Origin: Hexactinellida sp. DTS-2022
Lineage: Eukaryota > Porifera > Hexactinellida
DNA: 64,000 nt
Assembly (NCBI GenBank): GCA_028753945.1
Contig: JAPNXP010000003.1
Coordinates: forward strand, 4,092,001 to 4,156,000
Reading direction: 5' to 3'
In this document: one piece after another, positions 32,760-43,698 of the stretch
How the letters are laid out: each line of letters opens with the position of its first letter
Position numbering within the stretch: position 1 is the stretch's first letter
The notes under the pieces: generated by a model
What the model saw: the letters and a program-made list of their open reading frames with translations, nothing else
What the model was told of the DNA's origin: nothing
Databases searched by the model: none
Position numbers and translations under genes: made by a program

Positions 32760-33716
32760 AAAGTAAGTTTGTTAATCAAACACTTAGCTAAATCATCTTC
32801 CTTCACTCCTTCTTGAGCAAGTTCCATTCTAATGTTTGCAAGATAGTTATGATCTGGGTACCCATGACCAGAAAGGTTCGATTGCTCCACTGTTTTATGA
32901 TGGATATTATTTCAAACAACACAATTAGGACGTCCTGAAGTTAAGCTAGTTAAAAGTTTTGAAGATCAAACGCCTAGTCCAGGCTATCCGCAATAATTCC
33001 AGAACAGTTTTTCCCTCTGAAGAATCCGGTATAAAGCATACACGGTGAAAATCGTCTGCAGTGTAACAAATTCCATTTTCATTAATTCCATCTGAAAAGT
33101 TGTATGTTATGACGATAGTGCCATAGCACTCATGACCAGTAAGTGAAGACTTGTTATGACTTATAACTGATATCCATTATTCCAGAATTAGACTGATCAC
33201 CAGTTTTACACCATTAATCGTTACAAAGGGTACAATAAATTGAAGTTACACAGAATTGGGTATTCTACCAGGCTGCTATACAAACCACATTAAACATATG
33301 GGAACATTTATTTAAGCCACAAATAGTTTCCGCCGTTATACTTGGAGCTGTCAATGTTAATATAATATCAAATTCTGTAGGCTTGCATTGAGGCACCAAA
33401 CATATTGAACATTTATCTTCAGAGATGGAACTCTTCGAAATAAATTCGCAATGTTGATTGAAAAAAGATTCATAAACTTCATTAATTTGTGGGCTTACTA
33501 CTCTTTTGATCTCTCGTTGTATGCAAGAGGAAGTCTTAATTTGCATCATACGAACGAAATCAACAATATAGGTGTTTAGGCTATAGTAATATTAATAAAT
33601 CTAGTTCCCATAAAATGTGCATCTTCGAGCATGGAAGTAGAGAACACATCAAAAATGAACCAATTGCCAGAATTTGACATGAAATACCACTGAGTAGGGG
33701 TTCTTGGGGTAGCCAT
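32760..33716 (-). pseudogene. Deltex-type E3 ubiquitin ligase (WWE-RING-DTC), intronless and broken
   Basis: ATG at 33716 opens MATPRTPTQWYFMSNSGNWF, then SMLEDAHFMG and, after a stop and frame change, YIVDFVRMMQIK and QREIKRVV: a WWE domain. The RING follows: DKCSICLVPQCKP, LNKCSHMFNVVCIAAW, SIYCTLCND. The Deltex C-terminal domain then reads [65 protein letters not shown] and [17 protein letters not shown], colinear with the DTC fold. Breaks: TAA after ITIA, TAG after AAW, TAA after LCND, frameshifts, and TGA where the family has Trp (V-V-W-N). No introns interrupt it, so a retrocopy or an old single-exon gene is likely. A functional enzyme would ubiquitinate, and in vertebrates act with PARPs. 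Confidence 0.75.
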
Positions 33717-34152
33717 AGTAAATTAACACCCAATCTGATCAAACTAAAGGGTTGAAAAGGGAAGGAAACAGTAAAGTAAAGTTGAGGACTAAACCGGCAT
33801 AATTGTGGCCAGTGTTCCCCCTAAGCGTTTTGACCGGCCGGTTGGCCGGTAAAAACGACAATTTGACCAGCCAGCGGCAGGTCAAATCGACTCTGCAGCA
33901 GCTCAAAATGACTCCATAAATATATTGTGCACCCCTCAAAATCGAAAGCAAGACCATTTCACTGGGATGGGGGAATAGTGTCCCATTTTCAATTTAAAAT
34001 TCCAGCTTTCTTCATTCATAGTTTTTTTATTCACTTATTTTTATCAATAAATATTTTTTTATCTAACTATACCATTTGTTTATTAATTAACAAATGCCTT
34101 CAGTAAACTATGGGAAAAGGAATTCTCTAGGTAACTTCAATTACAGTCTGTA

Positions 34153-35770
34153 GTGGGAATTCAGCACATTCAGGAATACCGTGGTATAATATGTTCAGAA
34201 CGGGGGCTTCCAATGGCGTGTACGCAATGGCGAATATGTAATGGAAACTCCAAAAAGGAACGCTTCAGAGAGCACTACGCGTACAAGCATTCTATCCAGC
34301 CTTCTCTGTCGTCTGTTGTCAAGAAAAGTAATGAACAGGTTCTGAAAGCAAAAGAGAGCAAGTCTGAGTCAATCCGCTGGCAGGTTATTCCATTGTTAGA
34401 AGTGGTTTCACTCTGCGCTACACAAGAATTGGCAATGATTAAAGTTTACCCTATTGCACGGCTTCTAGAGGAACACAATGTGGATATTACGCCTTACTGG
34501 AGGAGCAAAAACTATCCGTTCGTGTTTCTTCGAGCTGCAGCGGCATTGCAGTTTAATAGTTTACAGGATTTCGGGTCTGGCATGCCGTTTGGAATAACGG
34601 TTGATGGAAAAGCAGCTCATTGTCTATGTCAAAGTGGGTGGAGAATCACGTTTCATGGGGCTCGTCAACGTGCGTAGTAGAGCCAGTGAGGATCTATTGC
34701 ATGCGATCACGAAACTCGTAATGATATGGGATTCGATATTCGTAAGTTCGTAACGTTGCATGTTTCAGCAGTGATGGAGCTTCCACCATGGTTGGTTCAA
34801 AGACTGGTTTAAAGGTGCGACTCGACCGGCACATTAGACAAGCATTGGGCATGGAGGATGGTTGTTGTTTATTCTTCAACGTTTATTGGGTGTGCCATAG
34901 GGTAAACCTTCCTGTTGATGACGTGTTAAAGAAAGAGGGGTGAAGAAAAATGTATGTGACGTTGCCGACAAGATCGAAATAGTCATCAAATATTGTTATA
35001 CTAATTTTTCGAGGAGTCCATAACGACGGAAAGAATATAAATCGCTCGTAAACACATTTTCACGAATTACCCTTCCTAGAGCCTGGTGCGATACGGGATG
35101 GCTTAGCTGTTTTTCGGCTGTGAATTCTGTCACCGAAAATGCCAAAGTTATTGTCCAATGGGCAACGAACTCCCACATAAAAATACGCATGAGGCACAGT
35201 TTGTGATTGCATCATTAACCGACAATACCTTTCTGGCTGATTTGAATACAACAAGACGAGCACTTCGAGCAATAATTTATATAGGCTATCTATTCGTTTG
35301 CAGTATAATACACAGAGCCCATGGAACGCCTATCTCGTTGTTGAAAGTGCAATTACCCAGTTAGAAGAGGTATATGAAGATGCGGACAATTCTGATGAGG
35401 AAATATATGAAAGCGCCGGAAAGCCTTGACAAAGGAACTTATGCTCAGTGTTCAACGCAGGTTTCCAATGAATGAAGGAAAGCTTGTAGCTATTTACGAT
35501 CTTCGAGTGCTTCGAATTTCCGATAATTTAGGAGCAGAAAACTACTTCCCTAAAAGAATAGTCGAAGGAAGTATCAAATGGCACTTAGGAACATTTTTCC
35601 GTTTCTACGCAGCAATGGGAACGACTCCATGGATCGCTCTGTAAGGCGGCGCACCAAAGGAACATATACGACATATTTAAGGCAGAAAAAACACTATCAT
35701 TAGATCAGCCTGACCAGTCAATCCTAAAGGTCTTTATAAATATTCTCGGATCGTTTGGCAGAAAGGAAGT
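34153..35770 (+). pseudogene. Decayed hAT-type transposase (zinc-finger/ZNF862-like)
   Basis: The first 174 codons include a C2H2/BED-like ACTQWRIC...FREHYAYKH finger, then CATQELAMIKVYPIARLLEE and ITPYWRSKNYPFVFLRAAA. Past a frameshift come YVKVGGESRFMGLVNVRS, GASTMVGSKTGLKVRLD (hAT S-D-G-A-S-x-M-x-G-like) and WVCHRVNLPVDDVLKK (hAT C-x-x-H-R-x-N-L). Later pieces VVESAITQLEEVYEDADNSD and FINILGSFGRKEVQYPE are unaligned. Stops and frame changes are numerous; no termini were found. Confidence 0.55.
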
Positions 35771-36630
35771 TCAGTACCCTGAATAGAGTCGAACCAAAAC
35801 GAGGAATCGTCTGAGAGGATCTAATCTGGTGGCCGCGATGAGTATTAGCTTAAGGTTAAATTATCCCAGGTGAATAAAAGTTCTTGTATTAAGGTTCAGG
35901 TATACTCTACAAAATCCCAAATTTCGATAAAATCCCAAACTATTGTAAATCTCGTTTTTATTGCATTTTCGGATTGTGTGGATACCCATGTGGAGTCTCA
36001 GGAAATTTCTAAGAAAGATTCCAATTATTTCTCCAGTTTGACTATCCTCGAGTTTTGAAAAAAGTATAGGGGTTCTGGTGTTGGTTGCCGGTTGCAGTAT
36101 ACCCTAGAAACTTGATAATTTCTTGACTTTGCCACAAATAGGTTTTATCTTATATTTGGATAGAAAAGCATATATCGCATCTTAATTTCAAATATTATGG
36201 AAAAATATTGAAAATTTTCAATGATACAGACTTTTTAGTGTCCTCCACCTAAGCCACTTCCATAGGGGACACTTTTTTTCAAACCCCGCTATCTCCAAAC
36301 ACAATCATTGCCATTGCGGAAGTCATTTTATGACTCATATACAACCTAGAAACAAAATCTCAACGGTTTTGGACAGCTCTCAAAGTCTCAATTACTTCTA
36401 AAATATGAGTGCAGCGATTTCATTTGTAACGTTTCTTAGTATTAATTATTTAATTTATTGATGATAAAAAAAGTGATGTCCACAGTTATTGATGAAAAAT
36501 TGGACTCATAAGTAATTAAAAGAATTCTTACACTCATATCAAAGATTAGAAGTTTCTCCATGTAATGCAACAACAATCTACTCTTAATCATTAACAGGAA
36601 AAAATTATCCGTTCCGCAAAATACGATTTT
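35771..36630. other. No gene seen; AT-rich with diverged 170-bp-type units
   Basis: Near 35930 a unit like those of 28550-29270 (CGTTTTTATTGCATTTTCGG) is visible. No open frame with recognisable motifs. Confidence 0.4.
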
Positions 36631-36639
36631 ATAGAAAAG

Positions 36640-36890
36640 AAAATTTCAATGATTTACCTAAATCGAATATTATTGCCTTTTTGCCATCTAGAAGATGAAG
36701 TAAATCAGCTGCAAAATTAATTCGGGTAAATACTTTTGGTAGAAAGTGCCCTAGATTATACCTGAACCTTAAATATTGCACAAGCATAACTCTGTCAAAA
36801 GTATTTTCCCTCTCATCCAACGTTTCAACATTAGAATATTTGTCTACAAATTTATGGAACTTAATTTTGGACAAAAAATGTCTTCTACTT
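36640..36890 (-). CDS. Hypothetical exon, unrecognised
   Basis: The open frame KIKFHKFVDKYSNVETLDER, then FLPKVFTRINFAADLLHLLD and GKKAIIFDLG, ends at a possible donor TTTAG/GTAAAT. Mixed hydrophobic and charged composition looks protein-like. No homology is recognised and no partner exon is seen. Confidence 0.25.
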
Positions 36891-36984
36891 CATAGAATTG
36901 TTCTCGCAAAATATTTACATACAGTTTTAACGTGGTGATATAGCTGTTGTATAAACTGATTTAATAATGATGTTGGCTCCTAGT

Positions 36985-37300
36985 ATACCTTGATTGATCA
37001 GGTGGATGGAGGCTCCCTGAAGTATTCTTCTTATCATGTGGTAATATCTCTTTTTATATTGTATGAAACTTTTGAAAAGATTGATAATTGCGATAGCTTG
37101 AAAAAAGAATTCTATTCTGGACCATCCCGAAACTTGCTGGTAAACATATGTATGAACATTATTGCAGAGAGGAATAATAACTTATGGAAAGATTGGTGCA
37201 TATGTAATGTTTGGAACTGGGATATTCTCAAAAAGCTTTGTGTAACTTGGGCAAACATAATCTTGTTAAAGTGGGTTCTTAATTACAATGTCGCCGTTTT
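36985..37300 (+). pseudogene. P-element (THAP9-type) transposase C-terminal fragment
   Basis: GGSLKYSSYHVV, EFYSGPSRNLLVNICMNII and LWKDWCICNVWNWDILKKL align by eye with the C-terminal frames at 39500-39680 and 56324-56572 (DRGGLKYPSE, SGPSRNIFV, LWREKC). It ends LNYNVAVL-stop. The rest of this copy is absent; it sits just before a second P remnant on the same strand. Confidence 0.6.
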
Positions 37301-37834
37301 ATAACGAGTGATAATACCAAACTTAAAAAATATAACTAATACTTAATTAATTATTTGTTTCCCCTAGATAGACGTACTACAATAAGTTTGTCTGTGTTTA
37401 GAAGATGGTGTACAAGAAGTAGATGATCCCTGGCTGCTACGGATTGAATTTACTATGTTTTCTACTTATTTGTATATTAATATGTGTATTAAAATTGGTA
37501 TTTGTTGTTAAGAGTTTCCAATTAAAATTTACATGTTTCCAACTATATTAATTGTAAATATTGAGCTAGATATTACTATAAGTTGAACGTGGAAGAAAGA
37601 GCTATAATTCAGAAGTATTTAGTTGTATTAATAGATTAAGTTCGGTTGTGCATCCTTTGAAGATGTACGTCAATTATATAATTCAGAAAGAACAAGTTAT
37701 GCCAAGTTAGCTCCTCATTTGACTATGGAGTCATGTTTTCCGTCTAGCAATGAGCGTCAAAATGTCAAACTGGTTTTGAAAGTCGTTAACGAATTAACAA
37801 TATCTGCTCTAACTATCCAGAATATAGAAATAAA

Positions 37835-38250
37835 TTTTAGGGCTGAAACGAATATACCGAATATTCGAATATTCGTTCGAAATGATTGAACGAATATTCG
37901 TTCGTTTGCAAACGAATATTCGTTACGAAACGAATATTCGTTTGGACGAATATTAGATTGAAACGGATATTCGTTAACAAATTTTGGGCAACAACAAGAC
38001 TTTTGTATAGCTGAGGAATATTGTAAATATATATTCCCACTTAAACTAGCTGATTATTAGTCAACTTGTGTATAATACACTTTGTGACTATTATTATACC
38101 ATTCTAACATTATCAAAAACCTATTTTCCAATGTATTTTGTCTCTTGAAATTGATTTAATGCTTAGTCATCCAAACGAACGAATATTCGAATATTCGTTC
38201 GTTTAGAAAAAGGTTCGTTCGTTACATTTCGAATATTCGTTTCAGCCCTA
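37835..38250. mobile_element. MITE rich in ACGAATATTCGT, hAT-like
   Basis: TTTTAGGGCTGAAACGAATA and TATTCGTTTCAGCCCTA are the ends. GAAATAAA (37827-37834) and GAAATAAT (38251-38258) form a 7 of 8 TSD. Inverted relative to the copy at 5641. Confidence 0.75.
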
Positions 38251-38325
38251 GAAATAATACTCCGGAGTTTGTTGATACCCTTCTTACTGTTTGGAAATTA
38301 TTCAACGTTAACACACCATTTAAAG

Positions 38326-38501
38326 CAGTGGTCGGCAACTTGGTTTCTCGGTGGCCCACTTTACAAGAACAAAATGTCATGTGGTCCAGGTTTAAATGAT
38401 CATGGCTAGTTGAACATAATATTGTATACAATATAAACATGTCAGAAGTTTCATAAGGCCCATACAAAATATCCTCGCGGCCCACTGGTTGCCGATCACT
38501 G
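38326..38501. mobile_element. hAT MITE (CAGTGGTCGGCAAC type)
   Basis: CAGTGGTCGGCAACTTGG and GGTTGCCGATCACTG are inverted; ATTTAAAG and ATTTAAAC flank it (7 of 8). Confidence 0.75.
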
Positions 38502-38504
38502 ATT

Positions 38505-39071
38505 TAAACATAGATGCATTATACGATTATACGTTATACGTTCGGGGAGCGTATAATGGACCATATATACGTTAAAATCGTTATACGTTATACGTTATAC
38601 GTTGTATGGTGATTATCTAAGTTGTTTAATACGAGTATTGCGTATAATACGTATAATACGTATTATACGTGATACGCTATCCACCAGTACGTATTATACA
38701 CGTTAAATCTATGATCAACCAGGGATATCTTTGAAGTAAATTCAATAGAATATTTCTAATTCTTGTTGTAAAAACAACATCTAACAAATAATCATATTTG
38801 TACTATACAAACTATACTACGAGTCGATTAACAATAAAAGAATAACGATTAAACCAAAAGTTATTCAAATCAAATTCCATGAGCTCGATATTATAAGTAA
38901 GGTATACGTATAATACGTATTACATTATACGTATTATACGTAATACGTAGACAATAAAATACGTATTAAACAACTTAGGTGATTATACGTTAACGTATGA
39001 TGGCATTATACGTTCACCTATCGTATAATGGTACCATATATACGTTATACGTTACGTATAATGCAACTATG
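38505..39071. mobile_element. Foldback element made of TATACGTTATACG repeats
   Basis: CATAGATGCATTATACGATT and ACGTATAATGCAACTATGG are inverted ends; ATTTAAA borders both sides and the P-element frame resumes (GIRLND) directly after. The interior is almost wholly ATACGTATAATACG palindromic units, which would fold strongly. Confidence 0.65.
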
Positions 39072-39803
39072 GATTTAAAGGAATACGTTTGAACGATAAT
39101 TTCTCTAGACCTTTGACTTTTAATGACGAGCAATTTCTATTTTTGAACTGAGCATCGACTTGAACTTTCTAGCATAATCAAACATATTTACTGACCAACA
39201 AGACACTTCCTTTCAATCTATTCAGTCATTTGTCAAGTCATTTTCTTGTCCGTATTCCACTACTGATGGTGAATTCAATTTGGAGCCATTTCTTGATGAG
39301 ATTCATGTACTATCAACAATTGATTGTGGTTCACAGTTGCTTCAACCATTAGCCTTTATTGCAGGCTATACTGTCCATCAGTACCTGAAACAACAAAACC
39401 GTGTCATGTCTCTACATATGCTAACAGTTGATATAGAATTTCTCCTTTATTTAGACCTGGACTCTCAGTATAAACTTCTGCAGCTAACGGACCGTGGCGG
39501 ACTTAAATATCCATCTGAGCCAGTTTTGAAATCCATTCTTGTTTTATGGAAGACCTTTAGTGCCATCGAAAACAATAAAGAGCTGTTGGCGAAACTTGTA
39601 AGTGGACCTTCTAGAAATATATTTGTTGAACTTTCGTTGATGTATTTGGAAGTCTACTTGTATTTCCGGTGTGTTTAGTTGGAACATCTTATCGAAGCTA
39701 GTCTACCGCAGCGAATTGCTTTCTTGCAAACAAAGTTAAGAATTATAACTCGCTGGTTCCTTTCAAAAAGTATAGAAAAGCGGAAATTAAAGAAATTCTC
39801 TTA

Positions 39804-40189
39804 ATTATGTGTCTACTTATTTGTATTTACCATGATTTGTATTACTCTGTTATTCTTATTTCTATTATGTAGTTAAGTGTGTCGTGTGTCACTGCTAGAG
39901 CCAGAGAGAGAAAGAGGAGAGAGGAAAGAAAGCAAATAATTGTGTATTATTTACTGTATATTAATATTATAAATTGTACTGTTTGTGTTTATTATTACTA
40001 TTAAATTATGAAAATCCAATCACCGTTGTCATTACAACTAATACTAATCACGGGCTAGCAGGGCTGAGTTATGTTTACGACCTAGAGACGTATAAAGAAC
40101 TTAGTAGTTCAATATAGAAAACATTAAAAAATTAAAATTTCCCATCTTCTTGTGCATCCCTGGTACATCTACTGTCAGGCCATATATAG
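39804..40189. other. No gene seen; P-element flank
   Basis: AT-rich with a GAGAGAGAAAGAGGAGAGAG tract near 39903. Near 40155-40200, CATCCCTGGTACATCTACTG then GGGCTATGGTTAAATC also occurs next to the P remnant at 56815-56880. Confidence 0.4.
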
Positions 40190-40467
40190 AGTGGGCTATG
40201 GTTAAATCAATTTAATTATCGAAAGTTGAAACAATAGACTAGGATTTAACAAGTAAATCAATATAGTAATTACAGGTTGAAACAATAGAATTAGTTCAAT
40301 ATAAGTATTACAAGTTGAAACAATGGAAATTGATTTAACAGTTTTACTGAATCTGAAGTGTGAGGAAACACAGGGGATTGGCACCCCAATAATGGCACAA
40401 ACCTAGGTTAAATTGAATATTTGTGATATGCCAAAAGGAGTAGAATTTATTTCTCTATCCGTACATG
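40190..40467 (+). repeat. R1 repeat, left part (split by hAT)
   Basis: GGTTAAATCAATTTAATTAT to TTCTCTATCCGTACATG matches 56870-56910 and 57055-58120. It continues at 43699 after the hAT insertion. Confidence 0.75.
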
Positions 40468-43400
40468 CAGTGGTGTTTTGCCAAAAAAATAAGTGGGGGG
40501 GCGCTCCCTTTTCAAATTTAGCATTTTCCTAGAAAACATAGGTGAATACTGCCCCCAATAATTAAGTGGGGAGTCGCCGTATCCCACTCGCGCGCTCCCT
40601 CCATAATACCACTGATTTTTTATATATAAAATGGTGTGTTTATATTTGTATCAGATAAAAAAACAACTGCATGGTTGTACTAATTAACATGTTTAATATG
40701 TAAGGTTTCAATAATTCACGATACATTGTAAATGCCTAAATGCCTAAGTGCCATGTATATTATTCAAATATACTTCCAAACTGGGTTTTCTTCAACTGTC
40801 TGACTATTTCTACCCCTTATTTGAGTATCTGATGCCCTCCGGTGATTTCTTAGCCAACATCTAGCATAATCACTTGGATCCCATATAGAAAGTGGAGGGC
40901 CATTAAGTTTAATGAATAGAAGAGCAGATATGTGTGATACAAGCAGCCGAGAACGCCGATCCTCCAATATGGTATTCATATGGCTGAACCCACGTTCACA
41001 TTCTGCAGTACTACATGGGACTAGTTGGATACAATTAAACAATGGTTTTATTGATGGTGGCAAGAATATACCTGAATTTTCATAATAGTCACAGAAAGCA
41101 TTAACATATAATGCTTCGTTAAGGCCGAATCGTTGACAAAGACTTTTAATTTCAGATTCACCATACCCAGGTTGATGTTCAATAGGCCAGCTATCCTTGT
41201 TCAAAATATTGAACTCACTCATAAGAGTATTGTAAATATTTTGATCAGTTGGCGACCTGGAGAATGTAGTAACAAATAATCTATCCTTCATCCTGTTAAC
41301 AAGACATTCCAGAAATCTCTGCTTATTAATTGTTACAATATTCTGATTATGAAGGGTAACACTGTGAAATGACAGAGAATGAAGTGCAGTTTGAACTTCA
41401 AGAGATTTAGAACCCAATGTAAATTGCATTGCCTCTAAACGTATAATAGTTCTACGTATCAATTTATCCGCACTGATAATGGTCATCTCTCGATTTTGGA
41501 GCATCTGTGAAAGGTTTGATAATTCATGTAGGGTGTCAAACATTAAAGCAAGATCTGTTAAAAACTCCGGAGAACGCATGCGCCTTAAAAGTCCTGTGAA
41601 CGAGGCTCTATCCTTTGAATTCCTTTCCGGATCATTAGATGCTTTTTCGAAATGAGAACACAATGGATGAAAATTATTCCAAACAGCCGAAACAGTACGA
41701 AATGAACTTGCAACCAATCTAGTGTCCAAAATTCGCCCAATCTTTTTAACTTCCATTTCCAAAGTCTGGCAGCATTCTCTTAGTTCCCTTTGATTTTTTG
41801 GTGAACGACTGTAAAGTGAATACAATTTGTCAAAGAAATGTTGAAAATGATTAATTGCTGTCACTTCATTAATTGCATCATGGATAGAAAGTTCTAGTCG
41901 ATGGTTTAAACAATGCCACACAATGATTTTAGGATACTTTGCAATTAACCTAGAAGATACGCTAGAATTTTTACCAAGCATGACACTCGCACCATCACTG
42001 GCAAAACTTACAAAATTTCTTCCTAAGAAATCATCATCAAATCCATGAATATTTAGGCAGTTCAATAAAGCTGTAGTTATTATCAACGAAGATTGTCCTG
42101 ATAGTTCCAAGAGCTCCAAAAACAAAAAATGTGGATAATCTAGCTTCGATGTTTCGCATTTTAAGTAGACAATTAGTGTTGTTTTATTCGAGATAGTAGT
42201 AGATTCGTCAATCAGAATCGAGATTTTACCATTTATCTCGAGAATTCTGTTGCAAATCTTTCTGCACATTTCACTAGCAATCATGTCAATCATAACAGTG
42301 ACTGTGGACCGTGAGTGCAAACACATACCGAGATTTGCCCCATTCAATGTCTGTAGTTCAATCAGATCTGGGTGATCTGAATACGGTTTGTCTTTTTTCG
42401 CAATGTAATACGCTGTACGAATCACATTTTGTGTAAGTTCAATATGAGATGCATTCATTACATCAACTCTCTTTTCTAATCTTTCCATACTTGCTTCTTC
42501 CAAAATTTGTTTAGCCGAACTATGTGCATTTGATAACAAATGTCTTGATATCTTTTTTCTAATACTTTTTAACATTGCAGGGTTTGAATTTCCTGAGTAA
42601 GACACTGTGCATTTGGACCAATTTTCAGAAATTGAACTTCCTTGACTTTTATTAATGCCCAATAATGACACTTTCTTACATAGGGAACAACCTAATTTAC
42701 TTTTGTGACAAATCAACCAAGGGTATTTTGTAGTTTTTTCAAACCATTGATCAGCTGAATAAATATTGGGGAAATCAATTTGTTTAGTACTTTCTTTGGG
42801 AATTAAGATGTCAAGAGTTGATTGGTTTATACTGTGAGAAATATTCGTGGGTAATTCTGTTATGCTAGATTCTGCACTATTATCTGAGCAGGGCTCTTCC
42901 CCTATTGAAGATAAAACGATTCCCGCTTCCGAAGCTGTTGATGTAAAAAGTGGAGTTTGCCTGAAATCTGAATTAGAAACTTCGTATACAACTGATCGTT
43001 GATTTGAGCAGACAGAGATCATTCCCAAATCTTCTGTATCTTGATGAGTTTTAGTTTTCTTGGGAAAATAATCATCAATAAAACTGTGCTTATTTTTCAC
43101 TATAATTGGAAATCTTAGAAAGAATAAAATATGTAGAGGTAAATAAAATAGACGAGATATTTCGTCGTGAAACGTAGTGCCAAATAGCTAATAAAGCAAA
43201 TAATATCATAGTAAGTCAGTAAATACAGATTACTTAATTCCATTAACTTATAAACTCGGGAGCTAGTCAGAGGCTCATGATCTGCCAGATTATGTGCCCA
43301 CAAAGTACATGACACACACTCGATAAGTTTCAGGCCATGTTCATGGCACAAACCAGAAAGGTTTACGCCATGTACATGCAAAGGTTTCATGCCAAAGCCA

Positions 43401-43698
43401 AAATCTAGGAACTTTGTTCATGATCTGTCAGCTCAAATTTCACATATAAACTATTATAGGATGATAGTAAATTTAGAAATTTAGAAAAAATCATCGTAAT
43501 CTGTTATTATAGATACATAGAGAAGTAGAATGATATTAAATGAGGGTTAGTTAAAATGGCGACAAAATTATTTGACTTGATGTTAGATTCTATAGATAAC
43601 AGATAGGAAGGAGCGCCCCCCCTGGGATATAAGCGCCCCCCCTAGCGAAATAAGTGGGGGGGCGCGCCCCCCCGCGCCCCCCCCCAAAAACATCACTG
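40468..43698 (-). mobile_element. Complete autonomous hAT transposon with perfect TSD
   Basis: CAGTGGTGTTTTGCCAAAAA at one end and CCCCAAAAACATCACTG at the other bound 3231 bp. The 8-bp duplication CGTACATG is exact at 40460-40467 and 43699-43706, and removing the element rejoins an R1 repeat. Termini contain GGGGGGGCGC runs. A 206-bp deletion derivative sits at 47598-47803. Confidence 0.9.
40764..43100 (-). CDS. hAT transposase, KIAA1586-like, intact 778 residues
   Basis: One uninterrupted frame inside perfect hAT ends. The start MKNKHSFIDDYFPKK is followed by a Ser-rich N-terminus and a C-x-H/C-rich segment near residues 130-190 (CHKSKLGCSLCKK, CTVSYSGNS). The catalytic core has ISILIDESTTISNKTTLIV (first Asp), FVSFASDGASVMLGK (second Asp), IIVWHCLNHRLELS (conserved C-x-x-H-R), and near the end VPCSTAECERGFSHMN (catalytic Glu). 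The hAT dimerisation region ends LLFIKLNGPPLSIW. The family includes the domesticated vertebrate gene KIAA1586. It cuts and pastes DNA as a dimer in the nucleus. No stop or frameshift is seen, so it may be active or very recently so. About 580 bp lie between its start codon and the element end. Confidence 0.85.
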   Translation of the reverse strand: MKNKHSFIDDYFPKKTKTHQDTEDLGMISVCSNQRSVVYEVSNSDFRQTPLFTSTASEAGIVLSSIGEEPCSDNSAESSITELPTNISHSINQSTLDILIPKESTKQIDFPNIYSADQWFEKTTKYPWLICHKSKLGCSLCKKVSLLGINKSQGSSISENWSKCTVSYSGNSNPAMLKSIRKKISRHLLSNAHSSAKQILEEASMERLEKRVDVMNASHIELTQNVIRTAYYIAKKDKPYSDHPDLIELQTLNGANLGMCLHSRSTVTVMIDMIASEMCRKICNRILEINGKISILIDESTTISNKTTLIVYLKCETSKLDYPHFLFLELLELSGQSSLIITTALLNCLNIHGFDDDFLGRNFVSFASDGASVMLGKNSSVSSRLIAKYPKIIVWHCLNHRLELSIHDAINEVTAINHFQHFFDKLYSLYSRSPKNQRELRECCQTLEMEVKKIGRILDTRLVASSFRTVSAVWNNFHPLCSHFEKASNDPERNSKDRASFTGLLRRMRSPEFLTDLALMFDTLHELSNLSQMLQNREMTIISADKLIRRTIIRLEAMQFTLGSKSLEVQTALHSLSFHSVTLHNQNIVTINKQRFLECLVNRMKDRLFVTTFSRSPTDQNIYNTLMSEFNILNKDSWPIEHQPGYGESEIKSLCQRFGLNEALYVNAFCDYYENSGIFLPPSIKPLFNCIQLVPCSTAECERGFSHMNTILEDRRSRLLVSHISALLFIKLNGPPLSIWDPSDYARCWLRNHRRASDTQIRGRNSQTVEENPVWKYI

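Larger units (their letters stand above)
37640..39790 (+). pseudogene. P-element (THAP9-type) transposase remnant with three insertions
   Basis: SFEDVRQLYNSERTSYAKLA, MESCFPSSNERQNVKLVLKV and ELT resume after an insertion with NTPEFVDTLLTVWKLFNVNT. Past two more insertions come GIRLNDNFSRPLTFNDEQF, then, after loss of about 200 residues present at 55560-55890, EPFLDEIHVLSTIDCGSQLL, FIAGYTVHQYLKQ, TDRGGLKYPSE and SGPSRNIFVEL. The final frame ends EKRKLKKFS-stop near 39803. Frameshifts, the deletion and the insertions leave it dead. Confidence 0.65.

Noticed and set aside
32760..33716. Possible alternative genetic code, because the Deltex copy reads through TAG, TAA and TGA
   Set aside because: DDX11 and the 778-residue hAT transposase run through many codons with standard stops, and the Deltex copy also has frameshifts, so decay explains it.
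33812..33960. hAT terminus CAGTGTTCCCCCTAAGCG
   Set aside because: No matching second end or duplication was found, so it is not listed as an element.
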